In this document: in pieces, positions 17,186 through 23,946 of the stretch
Position numbering within the stretch: the first letter of the stretch is position 1
Layout: the number at the start of each line of letters is the position of its first letter
NCBI RefSeq assembly: GCF_000009265.1
Contig: NC_008381.1
Coordinates: 310,001 to 374,000, forward strand
DNA length: 64,000 bases
Source: Rhizobium johnstonii 3841
GTDB lineage: Bacteria > Pseudomonadota > Alphaproteobacteria > Rhizobiales > Rhizobiaceae
Direction of reading: 5' to 3'
Translations under genes and position numbers: made by a program
Notes under the pieces: generated by a model
Told to the model about the DNA's origin: nothing
The model's input: the letters and a program-made list of their open reading frames with translations, nothing else
Databases searched by the model: none

Positions 17186-17586
17186 CTATTTCCGATCACC
17201 GTCCAACAGATACACGTCATAGGTTTCGAAATAATTCGCAGGGCCGAATTCGGCGAGCAGCATCGTCGTCGACAGGAAATCGTCGATCTGTTGGCGCGAG
17301 GCATGGAAGGTCTCCAGTTGTAACCCTCCCGGCAAATCTGGTCCGGAACTATTCTCTTCAGCTTGTGCTGCATCAGGATTACCACTGGAGACCGGGTCTG
17401 GGCGCGCGGGTCCTGGCTAGTTTTCAGCGTCTCTCCAAGATCCGCGTCGAGCTGACCCTTCTTGGTGAAGCGGACGTAGGTCCTGAATTTCTGCTCGCGG
17501 GTCAGATATATCGGATCGTTGATGTAATATAGCAGGGCTTCCGCGAGATATTCCGGTTCGGCAACGATGGTTGCCTTGGCGAGTTA
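17186..17586 (-). pseudogene. Decayed gene of unknown family
   Basis: Reading leftward, a frame starts after a TAA near 17587 with EPEYLAEALLYYINDPIYL, then REQKFRTYVRFTKKGQLDA and VVILMQHKLKRIVPDQICRE. It is continued after a one-base shift near 17315 by ETFHASRQQIDDFLSTTMLL and EFGPANYFETYDVYLLDGD before a TAG at 17186. Composition and codon use look like real protein in both pieces. There is no start codon context and the family was not recognised. It lies just upstream of the UbiA-HAD-GtrA unit on the same strand and may be a lost member of that cluster. Confidence 0.4.
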
Positions 17587-17712
17587 AGGCCGGGAGAGGA
17601 TGAGACGGGCGAGATCCGCACTGCGGTGACTTGCCCTGAGAATTTACTCCAGAATGGATTAATGTCCGCCGCCGAGGTGGTGCATCAGAACTCGTCACTT
17701 AAAATAGGTTGC

Positions 17713-18069
17713 TTAGCCGGCTCCGAAGGAGCTCAATTTCTCCAGAAGCGCCCGTGAAATCTCGAACTGCCGTGCCGTTCCACGCCCCATCGAATTCTTG
17801 ACGATCGTCTCGTCCAGCATCCCTCGCTTCACCAGCAGATCCACCGTCTCCTTGACGCCACTGCGTGTCAGAGCGGTAATTTCCATGATGCTGGAAAGCG
17901 TTAGCTTCTGGTGTGCCTGGTTCATGCTGTAGAGGATCGTCATCATGCCGACCTGCTTCAGCCTTGCCTGAGGCGTCTCGTCATCGTCGAGGGGATGATC
18001 GAGGATCTCATGCAGGATCAGGCCTGAAAAAGCGAGATTGTGCCATTGAGTCTTGAGTGCTCTTGTCAT
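17713..18069 (-). CDS. Winged-helix (MarR-like) transcriptional regulator
   Basis: A 118-residue protein with a winged-helix core: MTILYSMNQAHQKLTLSSIM, then TALTRSGVKETVDLLVKRGML (recognition helix and wing) and GRGTARQFEISRALLEKL. It resembles small MarR/IclR-type single-domain regulators. The start at 18069 gives MTRALKTQWH; no strong ribosome site is visible, but an AT-rich segment just upstream (18072-18100) could hold its promoter. It is isolated between two pseudogenes and its target is unknown. Confidence 0.65.
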   Translation of the reverse strand: MTRALKTQWHNLAFSGLILHEILDHPLDDDETPQARLKQVGMMTILYSMNQAHQKLTLSSIMEITALTRSGVKETVDLLVKRGMLDETIVKNSMGRGTARQFEISRALLEKLSSFGAG

Positions 18070-18154
18070 GCCATTTTACTGTGTTATATAAGTCAGTATA
18101 AATTGCTCTACACGCAAACCACCTCTTCCGCAATGGGATGTCCTTTGAAGGATC

Positions 18155-18952
18155 GTGCTCATGAAAACCTTCTGTTCAACTCAGTTGTCGCGGCCTGCTG
18201 CATATTGCCACCCTATCTTACCTCGCGTCGATCTCCAGGTTTTATCGGCTCTGTTCCAGATCATTGAGACTGACGAGATCGAGGCTATCATCCGGGCCAC
18301 GCCAACTGGCGCTTTCGCGCGCCGCCTCTGGTTCCTGTACGAGTGGCTGACCGATCGGCAGCTTGATATTCCCGATCCCGGGAAGGTGCGGATGGTGACG
18401 ATCCTCGACCCGGATCAGCAATATGCACTAGCCGAAGGCGATCCATCTCCGCGGCACAAGGTCTCGAACAATCTGCCGGGCACGCCGGCATTCTGCCCAC
18501 TAGTTCGCCGGACGCCGGATCTCGCCGCGTTCTCGCAAAAGGCGCTCGGTGAACGGGCCCGCGAGGCGATGGGTCGCGTCCGTCCCGATCTTGTAGCGCG
18601 TGAATGGCCTACGCAGAGTGTGAGGGATTTTCACGGACAGCCGCTGCCTGAGCGCGGTGAACCGGCGGGCTATGCCGCGATCATGGCACGCTACGATCTG
18701 ATCTTGCCGCCACCTATAAGGATGACCGCGATAGCCGAGCGACATCATCCGACATCAACCGAGGCGTGGTTGATGCTGACGCCCCGATATCGTCCACAGC
18801 CCGAGCTTGGCCCTCATCTGGTTTTTGCCTTCAGATACGAAGGCGCGCATCAGCGTCTCCGCGAAATTGGATCACTCGGTCTAGACCCAACCGTGAAAGT
18901 CGTTCACAGCTTGCGCAAAACTATCACCTCTTCTTCTTTTTGTGAACACTAA
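18155..18952 (+). pseudogene. Fic-family gene remnant with modules in swapped order
   Basis: An open frame of 265 codons whose two Fic-related blocks are in the wrong order. Block one (18227-18601) is the central part of a chromosomally common Fic protein: VLSALFQIIETDEIE, TPTGAFARRLWFLYEWLTD, SPRHKVSNNLPGTPAFCPLV and ending at RPDLVAR. Block two (18602-18845) is what normally starts that protein: EWPTQSVRDFHGQPLPERGE, GYAAIMARYDLILPPP, ERHHPTSTEAWLMLTPRY, ending at FAFRYEG. In intact relatives block two comes first and runs straight into block one. The AMPylation domain with its HxFx(D/E)GNGR motif is absent. The swap is judged from remembered family architecture. Confidence 0.55.
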
Positions 18953-19547
18953 TCACCAGGCTCGGGAGCAAGTCGGCGGTCGATAACGGAGGAGTGGCAA
19001 ACAAGCTCTGCTTTGCTCGCCTCAGCATCCATTGGTTTCCGTTTGGTCTTCGTGTTCCCCAGAATTTGGCGCAGCTGGCAGAGACGTTCGACCTGGCCGG
19101 CACGCTTCGCGCAGAGGCAATTGCGCAGGGACTGCCCATCGCCTTCAGAAAAGCCGACCCTCTTCGGGATATCAGGCCCATCGCCGCCTTAGCGAACTCC
19201 AGCTCCGGGAAAAAGATAGGGCAGCAGCGGAACAGCACCGGCTGATCGCGGACAAATTGTGGGCAGGCAAAGATGCGGACGTCAGCCTATAGCCTGCGAT
19301 CCAGGCAAAGGAAATCAGGCTGTAGCCTTCGAGCTGCGGGCGGTCGGCAGTATCGACTTCAGGATCGGGTTCGGCGTTGCCTGGGACAAGGAAGATCCAA
19401 ATCCGGCGTCAAGGACGGCGCGGTCTCCCCCAATTTTTCCGCAAGCGACAAAATCGGTTCCCCCGCTTGCAAGCCGCGGTCCGCGGTCCTCGACCCCTCT
19501 TTGCCGGGGAGTGGCCGATCTACGTCAAAGATGAAGGAGATCACATT
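18953..19547. other. Region without a recognisable intact gene
   Basis: No family was recognised here. Short protein-like stretches occur in different plus-strand frames (RLSELQLREKDRAAAEQHRL ending near 19290; LRAVGSIDFRIGFGVAWDKE near 19340-19400). A frame reading SPNFSASDKIGSPACKPRSA, further on SKMKEITL, stops at 19549-19551 and overlaps the next gene's ATG as ATGA. This looks like the degraded remains of a gene that was translationally coupled to the one at 19548. Frames on the minus strand are judged to be shadows. Confidence 0.4.
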
Positions 19548-19928
19548 ATGACAACCGATCAGAACCTCATGCTCTGCGCCAAGCTTTCTGGCTTTCGGCT
19601 TGTCGTCCTCGCAAACCGCTTCGGTTGCGACAGCGGTTTCTCGCGAGAGCTTCATGATCGCCTGGTTGAGGGGCTCGACGCGGCAATCGCTCGGATACAG
19701 GTAATCATGGCATTGGAACGACGTGTTTTCACCGGAGAGGATGAATTCGCCGGATATCAGCTGCAGGGCGAGAACGAGATTTTTGGGCGCTTGACCATCA
19801 ATCTGCTGGATGATCTCGAAATCGACGTCGGCACCTACGAATACCGCATCAATGGCGGCAGTTGGATCAACGCTTTGACGGCCGATGACGGTGGGGTCGA
19901 GTCCGGTTTCCGACATTGGTTGGGTTGA
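19548..19928 (+). CDS. Hypothetical protein, possibly frameshifted near its end
   Basis: A 126-residue soluble protein beginning MTTDQNLMLCAKLSG. The ATG at 19548 is chosen because AAGGAGA ends 7 nt before it, an excellent ribosome site. A helical segment (LHDRLVEGLDAAIARIQVIM) is followed by an acidic beta-rich part. The family is not recognised. After the TGA at 19926 the next frame continues with protein-like LTDEEFGSLAWIIRDITLET and ends at 20015-20017, so a single-base shift may have split a protein of about 157 residues. Confidence 0.45.
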   Translation: MTTDQNLMLCAKLSGFRLVVLANRFGCDSGFSRELHDRLVEGLDAAIARIQVIMALERRVFTGEDEFAGYQLQGENEIFGRLTINLLDDLEIDVGTYEYRINGGSWINALTADDGGVESGFRHWLG

Positions 19929-20168
19929 CCGACGAAGAATTCGGATCACTGGCATGGATTATTAGGGATATCACGCTGGAAACTGGCATCCCCGTTCATG
20001 CGGTGCGCGCCATTTGATCCTCGTGGTAAAAGGCGCTTCAGACGCTGAGAGGCGGTGGACGACGCCCGCCTCACAATTGGCGATCGCCGCAGCCGTTGTG
20101 AGCTGAGCGGCAATGGCGGGCGCCGCAATTCCCGTCCGCGCAAGGCCGCAACGCCTCAAACCAGCAAT

Positions 20169-20197
20169 TTGCAGCATTGTTGGAAATGCTGTATATT
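20169..20197 (+). promoter_or_regulatory. Promoter and operator of second Phd/MazF-like TA pair
   Basis: TTGCAG (20169-20174), a 17-bp spacer and TATATT (20192-20197) form a sigma-70 promoter 30 bp before the antitoxin ATG. A perfect inverted repeat, CAGCATT-gttgga-AATGCTG (20172-20191), fills the spacer and overlaps the -35. This placement fits autorepression by the Phd-type antitoxin. Confidence 0.65.
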
Positions 20198-20226
20198 GCA
20201 ACAAATACGGCAACAAGGAAACCCAT

Positions 20227-20493
20227 ATGTCCAAGTCAAGCGGTTCCTATTCAACCAGCGACCTCTCCCGTAAGTCTGGCGACATCATCGCCGAGGCCCT
20301 CCGCCATCCAGTGACCATCACCCAGCGGAATAAACCCCGACTGGTCCTCCTCAATATCGAAGACTACCAACGGCTGATGAAGCAGTCGGATCGGCGCACC
20401 GCCGGGACCATTGAAACGATGCCCGATGAACTGTTTGCCGAGTTCGAAAACGCCGTCGAGGCCTACGCCGGCGAGGACGAGGCAGGCCACTGA
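20227..20493 (+). CDS. Phd/YefM-type antitoxin, second copy
   Basis: An 88-residue antitoxin. The N-terminal DNA-binding half reads STSDLSRKSGDIIAEALRHP then TITQRNKPRLVLLNIEDYQR; the C-terminal toxin-binding half (MPDELFAEFENAVEAYAGED) is acidic. AAGGAA lies about 7 nt upstream of the ATG at 20227. Its TGA overlaps the toxin ATG by one base. It is a paralogue of the antitoxin at 1139. An autoregulatory operator is visible in its promoter. Confidence 0.82.
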   Translation: MSKSSGSYSTSDLSRKSGDIIAEALRHPVTITQRNKPRLVLLNIEDYQRLMKQSDRRTAGTIETMPDELFAEFENAVEAYAGEDEAGH

Positions 20494-20906
20494 TGAACTA
20501 CGAGCTGATCCAGACCGCAAGCGTCATACGCTATCCCTATCTATGGGCGAGAGAGGCTGGGCGTGGAGAGACGGAAGGACGCAAGGAGCGGCCGGTGGCC
20601 GTCGGCGTGAGAATGCCGCGGCCGGACGGGGATCTGGTTCTCTTCTTTCCCATCACCACCAAGCAGCCGGAGGCGTCGCGGTTTGCTGTGGAAGTGCCGG
20701 CCATCGAAAAGCGCCGCGCCGGCCTCGATGCCGATCGCAGGCTTTGGATTATCTTCGATGAGTTCAATACCGACATCGTCGGAAATTCATTCTATCTTGA
20801 GCCTGAGCCGCCAACCGGCCGCTTCAGCAAAGCCTTCTTCCTGCCGCTGCTGCGCGAATTCATCCGTCGCCGCAAGTCGGCCACGGAGGTCAGCCGATTC
20901 CGCTGA
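20493..20906 (+). CDS. MazF/PemK-like toxin of TA pair 2
   Basis: A 137-residue toxin, full length relative to its paralogue at 1389. Shared blocks in order are VIRYPYLW, RGETEGRKERPVAV, ITTKQPEASRFAVEVP, IEKRRAGLDADR, LWIIFDEFNTDIV and GRFSKAFFLPLL. The RGE...GRK-x-RP segment matches the active-site loop and strand of MazF/PemK endoribonucleases. It starts at the ATG overlapping the antitoxin stop. Endonuclease activity is family-based inference. Confidence 0.72.
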   Translation: MNYELIQTASVIRYPYLWAREAGRGETEGRKERPVAVGVRMPRPDGDLVLFFPITTKQPEASRFAVEVPAIEKRRAGLDADRRLWIIFDEFNTDIVGNSFYLEPEPPTGRFSKAFFLPLLREFIRRRKSATEVSRFR

Positions 20907-20926
20907 GCAGGCCCTGAGAACTCGAA

Positions 20927-21232
20927 TTAGCGTTTGCGCACGAACTCGGTGCGTAGAACGAGGCCCTTAATTCCATCATGGCGGCAATCGATCTCCTCGG
21001 GATTATCAGTGAGGCGGATCGACCTGATGACGGTGCCCTGTTTCAGCGTCTGGCCGGCTCCCTTGACCTTCAAATCCTTGATGACGGTGACCGAGTCACC
21101 ATCGGCAAGAACATTGCCGCTTGCGTCTCGAACGACCGCGTCACCGCCACTGGCGGATGCTGCCATCTCCGAAGCCGGACGCCATTCGCCAGTCACTTCG
21201 TCATAGATGTATTCGTCATTTTCAGCGGCCAT
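20927..21232 (-). CDS. PhnA/YjdM-like protein
   Basis: A 101-residue protein with the PhnA C-terminal SH3-like domain (DGDSVTVIKDLKVKGAGQTL, GTVIRSIRLTDNPEEIDC, GLVLRTEFVRK). The Cys-rich zinc ribbon that starts enterobacterial PhnA is missing; instead the protein opens with acidic NDEYIYDEVTGEWRPAS. Despite the alkylphosphonate label the family has no proven role in C-P bond cleavage, and no phn genes are near. It lies tail to tail with TA pair 2. Confidence 0.7.
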   Translation of the reverse strand: MAAENDEYIYDEVTGEWRPASEMAASASGGDAVVRDASGNVLADGDSVTVIKDLKVKGAGQTLKQGTVIRSIRLTDNPEEIDCRHDGIKGLVLRTEFVRKR

Positions 21233-21370
21233 GCTCGTCTCGGTTCCTCAGAAGTCCTTGGCGCCTTCCGTGCGGGAGCGGCGTACAAAGGCGCTTATCG
21301 CAGACGTCCGCCCAACGCAACTCGGGCGGCGCTGCTGAACGTGTGAGCTCGTCAAGTTCGCACGAAGCGA

Positions 21371-21463
21371 TTGGCCTTTGCTTGCGCATCCAATGAAGAA
21401 GCAGGGGCGAAAATCGTGCTGGTCGGCGATGCGATGCAGCTTCAGCCGATCCAGGCGGTATAG
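21371..21463 (+). pseudogene. Conjugal relaxase/helicase TraA scrap
   Basis: About 30 codons ending at a TAG at 21461 read EEAGAKIVLVGDAMQLQPIQ. This is the Walker-B/Q segment of the RecD-like helicase half of rhizobial TraA relaxases. Nothing upstream or downstream continues it. Its right end coincides with the truncated C-terminus of the ParE gene on the other strand, marking a recombination junction between conjugal-transfer DNA and the ParDE locus. Confidence 0.5.
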
Positions 21464-21687
21464 GGGAAAGCCTTCAGCGACATGCTGCGCAGATCGGGCA
21501 AACCGAGTTCATATGCGTAGCGCGATGAACCCGATGAAGGATGCTTTGCGATCAAACCAAATGTCGACTGCAGCGCGTCAACGAAGCTAATCGCGACTTG
21601 AGCGCCAGCCTCGCGAGCATAGTAGTCCACGGCATTCTCGATATCCCCGCGGGCCGACTCGCGGGGAACGATAGACTTTGCAATCAC
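21442..21687 (-). pseudogene. ParE/RelE-family toxin, C-terminus truncated
   Basis: 81 residues of a ParE-type toxin: PRESARGDIENAVDYYAREA, then FGLIAKHPSSGSSRYAYELG and LRSMSLKAFPYTAWIG. Family members run to about 95-100 residues and continue past the FPY strand with a beta-strand and a V-L-H-x-x-R-D motif. Here the frame ends just after FPY where traA-like sequence begins, so the active-site end is lost. ATG overlaps the ParD stop by 4 bp. Probably inactive. Confidence 0.65.
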
Positions 21688-21923
21688 TTGGAGCTTTGCC
21701 GCGAGGCACGGGCTCGCAGGCTATCGAAATAGGCGGCATCAACCGGCTCGGTCGTCTCGAATGAAGCACCCTCAAGCAGGAGACTGCGCAAGTGCTGCCG
21801 ATCTTTGTCGTGACGGATCAACTCGCGGACGTATTCGCTGCTGGTACCATAGCCTCGCCCGGCGACCTGCTGGTCGACGAACTGCTTCAGGTTATCCGGC
21901 AGCGAAATATTCATAGTGCTCAT
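21684..21923 (-). CDS. ParD-family antitoxin
   Basis: A 79-residue ribbon-helix-helix antitoxin: STMNISLPDNLKQFVDQQVA with the DNA-contacting strand, then GTSSEYVRELIRHDKDRQHL. The C-terminal part (EPVDAAYFDSLRARA) is the toxin-binding tail. The start at 21923 is the usual family start (MSTMN), with a second ATG at 21914. It is intact although its partner toxin is truncated, so it may persist as an orphan antitoxin or as an anti-addiction factor. Confidence 0.8.
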   Translation of the reverse strand: MSTMNISLPDNLKQFVDQQVAGRGYGTSSEYVRELIRHDKDRQHLRSLLLEGASFETTEPVDAAYFDSLRARASRQSSK

Positions 21924-22046
21924 TGGGCTAAAATAGCCAGCATGGCAAAATTTGGCAAGGCGAGAAATCCAGGTGGAGGTTACCGCTCGAGGCAGGCGCT
22001 CGCTACTCTCGCGAAGCTAAACGCGCACGTTCAGATACCTCCAGCG

Positions 22047-22307
22047 TCATTGCGAAGCCTGCCTTTGCTTTTGGAAATCCACAATCTCTTCCGTCCCCAG
22101 ATGTTTGAAAACGCCTACCCAAAAGGTGAAATCACCTGAGCGACCATCGTAGCGCGCACATAGTGCGCACCAGGCGGCCGCTGTTTTCGCATCTTGTCCG
22201 TAAAGCGATCGGGCAGCAGTACTTATGTTCCCAACATCTGCATCACTCCAAAAATCCGGTGCCGTTTTGGTGCAGCCGGCTGAGAACCTTTTGAACATTT
22301 CGCGCAT
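22047..22307 (-). CDS. Hypothetical small protein
   Basis: An 86-residue frame, MREMFKRFSAGCTKTA then ARSLYGQDAKTAAAWCALCA and GDFTFWVGVFKHLGTEEIV. Spacing of A, W and aromatic residues resembles small helical rhizobial proteins of unknown function. The ribosome site is weak and no family was recognised. It could be a chance frame in degraded DNA. Confidence 0.35.
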   Translation of the reverse strand: MREMFKRFSAGCTKTAPDFWSDADVGNISTAARSLYGQDAKTAAAWCALCARYDGRSGDFTFWVGVFKHLGTEEIVDFQKQRQASQ

Positions 22308-22774
22308 TAAAAAGTCCCGTTACCGTCCGGAAACAGCCCGTCAAATTATGCCGGAAAAAGCCGATGACGACCGAACGAGCTACACTACCTCTCGGGACAT
22401 CATCGGCCGTGATGCTTGAGAAGTGGTGGCTCTGACGTGTAGTTCACGTTACCGCCTAGGGGCTGCAAACTCAGGAAAGCTACGAAACAGACGTCGGCTT
22501 AGCAGTGTTCGGAGATGATTGAATTGAGGCCCTTGTGAATTCATCTGTGGGATCGAAATGCGGCTCGATAGCTCCGGGTCTTCAAATCATGCCCGGACGA
22601 GGTTAGATCAGCCTCTGTAAACCTTCGAACCGTGACTGCCATGATGCGCTTTCGCGGAAGCCAGGATATCAGCAAAGAGTTGCACCGACCTTGGAAAACT
22701 TCGAAACCTGCCGGTGAACAGCACCGATATCAATTTCCCTTCCCCTATCCTCCCAACCATCAGAAAACTTTCTC
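22308..22774. other. No gene recognised
   Basis: 467 bp without a supportable coding frame, RNA gene or obvious repeat on either strand. It separates the mobile-element-rich patch from the siderophore locus and presumably holds the promoter of the esterase at 22775. Confidence 0.45.
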
Positions 22775-23656
22775 ATGACCAATCCCATCAGCGTCTATTC
22801 GATGCCCGGAACGTGTTTTTTCGATCTGGCTCCTGCTGCGGGCGGCGAGCCCTATCGCTTATTCCTTTCCATTCCGGCGGAGAAACCGCCTGCGGGAGGA
22901 TGGCCGCTTCTCGTCATGACCGACGGCAACGCCACTTTCCCCTTCGCAGTCGCCAGCTTGGTCACGCAGGCACCTTACCCAACGGGGACGAATGTCGGTT
23001 GGGGGGTGATCGCGGCGATCGGCTACCCCTCCGACGAGCCCTATGATCCGCTCCGCCGGTCTTGGGACCTGGGGCCTCCGCCGGTCAAATCCTATCCGCC
23101 GTTCGTTGAGGGTGGTCCGCCGGTTGTCATCGGAGGGACCGGTAAGCTGGTGGATTTCATCGAGAACGAGCTTATACCGCGGATTGCGGAGATGGTGATC
23201 CTGGATCCGATGCGCCGATCGCTTTTCGGACATTCCTTCGGCGGCCTCTTTACTCTCTATGCCCTGTTCGAGCGTCCAGGTCTGTTTGCCAATTGGATTG
23301 CGGCCAGCCCAACCATCTATTGGGAGAACAGTGAAATCCTCAAGAACGAGGCGCAGCGTCAAGACGCACCGGGGAATGCACCCTTCCTGCATTTGTCCGC
23401 CGGAGAATACGAAGGCGATGAGCTGGCTCCCTTCCAGTACCGCAACGAGGATGCCACCGCACGCCTGGAGAAGAGGAAGACGGAACGGACCGTCCTCCTG
23501 GCGCGGGAGATGGCGGAGCGATTAAACGGCACTACCGACGGATTGCGTACCGAATTCGAGCTTTATGCCGGCGAGACCCACATGTCCGTTCTTGCGGCGG
23601 CCGTGAATCGCGCGGTTGGCATCGCATTCGCTGTCCAGAGTTTGACCGACATGTGA
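22775..23656 (+). CDS. Siderophore esterase-like alpha/beta hydrolase
   Basis: A 293-residue hydrolase of the esterase D / IroE / BesA type. The nucleophile elbow is GHSFGG (about residues 149-154), with the preceding RSLF strand, YALFERPGLFANWIAASPTI afterwards and a late GETHMSV histidine. These enzymes hydrolyse ester or amide bonds in ferric siderophores to release iron in the cytoplasm or periplasm. No signal peptide is seen. The position 290 bp before a TonB receptor on the same strand supports a role in siderophore iron release. The ribosome site before the ATG is weak. Confidence 0.78.
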   Translation: MTNPISVYSMPGTCFFDLAPAAGGEPYRLFLSIPAEKPPAGGWPLLVMTDGNATFPFAVASLVTQAPYPTGTNVGWGVIAAIGYPSDEPYDPLRRSWDLGPPPVKSYPPFVEGGPPVVIGGTGKLVDFIENELIPRIAEMVILDPMRRSLFGHSFGGLFTLYALFERPGLFANWIAASPTIYWENSEILKNEAQRQDAPGNAPFLHLSAGEYEGDELAPFQYRNEDATARLEKRKTERTVLLAREMAERLNGTTDGLRTEFELYAGETHMSVLAAAVNRAVGIAFAVQSLTDM

Positions 23657-23826
23657 CGCTCTCTGCAAGTGCTTCATCGGTGAATAGACCCGGCGGTTGG
23701 ACGATCGTCCTTGAGACGAACGTCCTCGCGCGTGCACTCGTCAAGGTCAGTGCCAGATGGGGCGTTCAGGATTACATCCTCTCTCCGTGTTGTCCCCAAA
23801 CCTCACGGTCCCGACCAGGAGCAAAT

Positions 23827-23848
23827 ATAGTCACAAAAGCGTGACTAT
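23827..23848. promoter_or_regulatory. 22-bp perfect palindrome before siderophore receptor
   Basis: ATAGTCAC-aaaagc-GTGACTAT, arms of 8 bp, lies 98 bp before the receptor ATG. A TTGACT (23853-23858) that could be the -35 follows 4 bp later. There is no T-run after it, so an operator is more likely than a terminator. An iron-responsive regulator such as RirA or Irr is the obvious candidate, although the sequence is not a textbook IRO or ICE box. Confidence 0.55.
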
Positions 23849-23946
23849 TAAGTTGACTCCAATTCTCCTGTTTTAGTAAACGGAATCGCTGCAGTGGCCG
23901 GAGGGGCGGCCGTCACACTGCTCGATATGCTCTGACAGGGGATAAT

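Noticed and set aside
19359..19955. 198-codon minus-strand frame
   Set aside because: The plus-strand gene at 19548 has a strong ribosome site and an ATGA overlap with the frame before it; the minus frame has neither.
20927..21232. PhnA-like gene as evidence of phosphonate metabolism
   Set aside because: The family has no proven C-P bond role and no phnGHIJKL-type genes are present.
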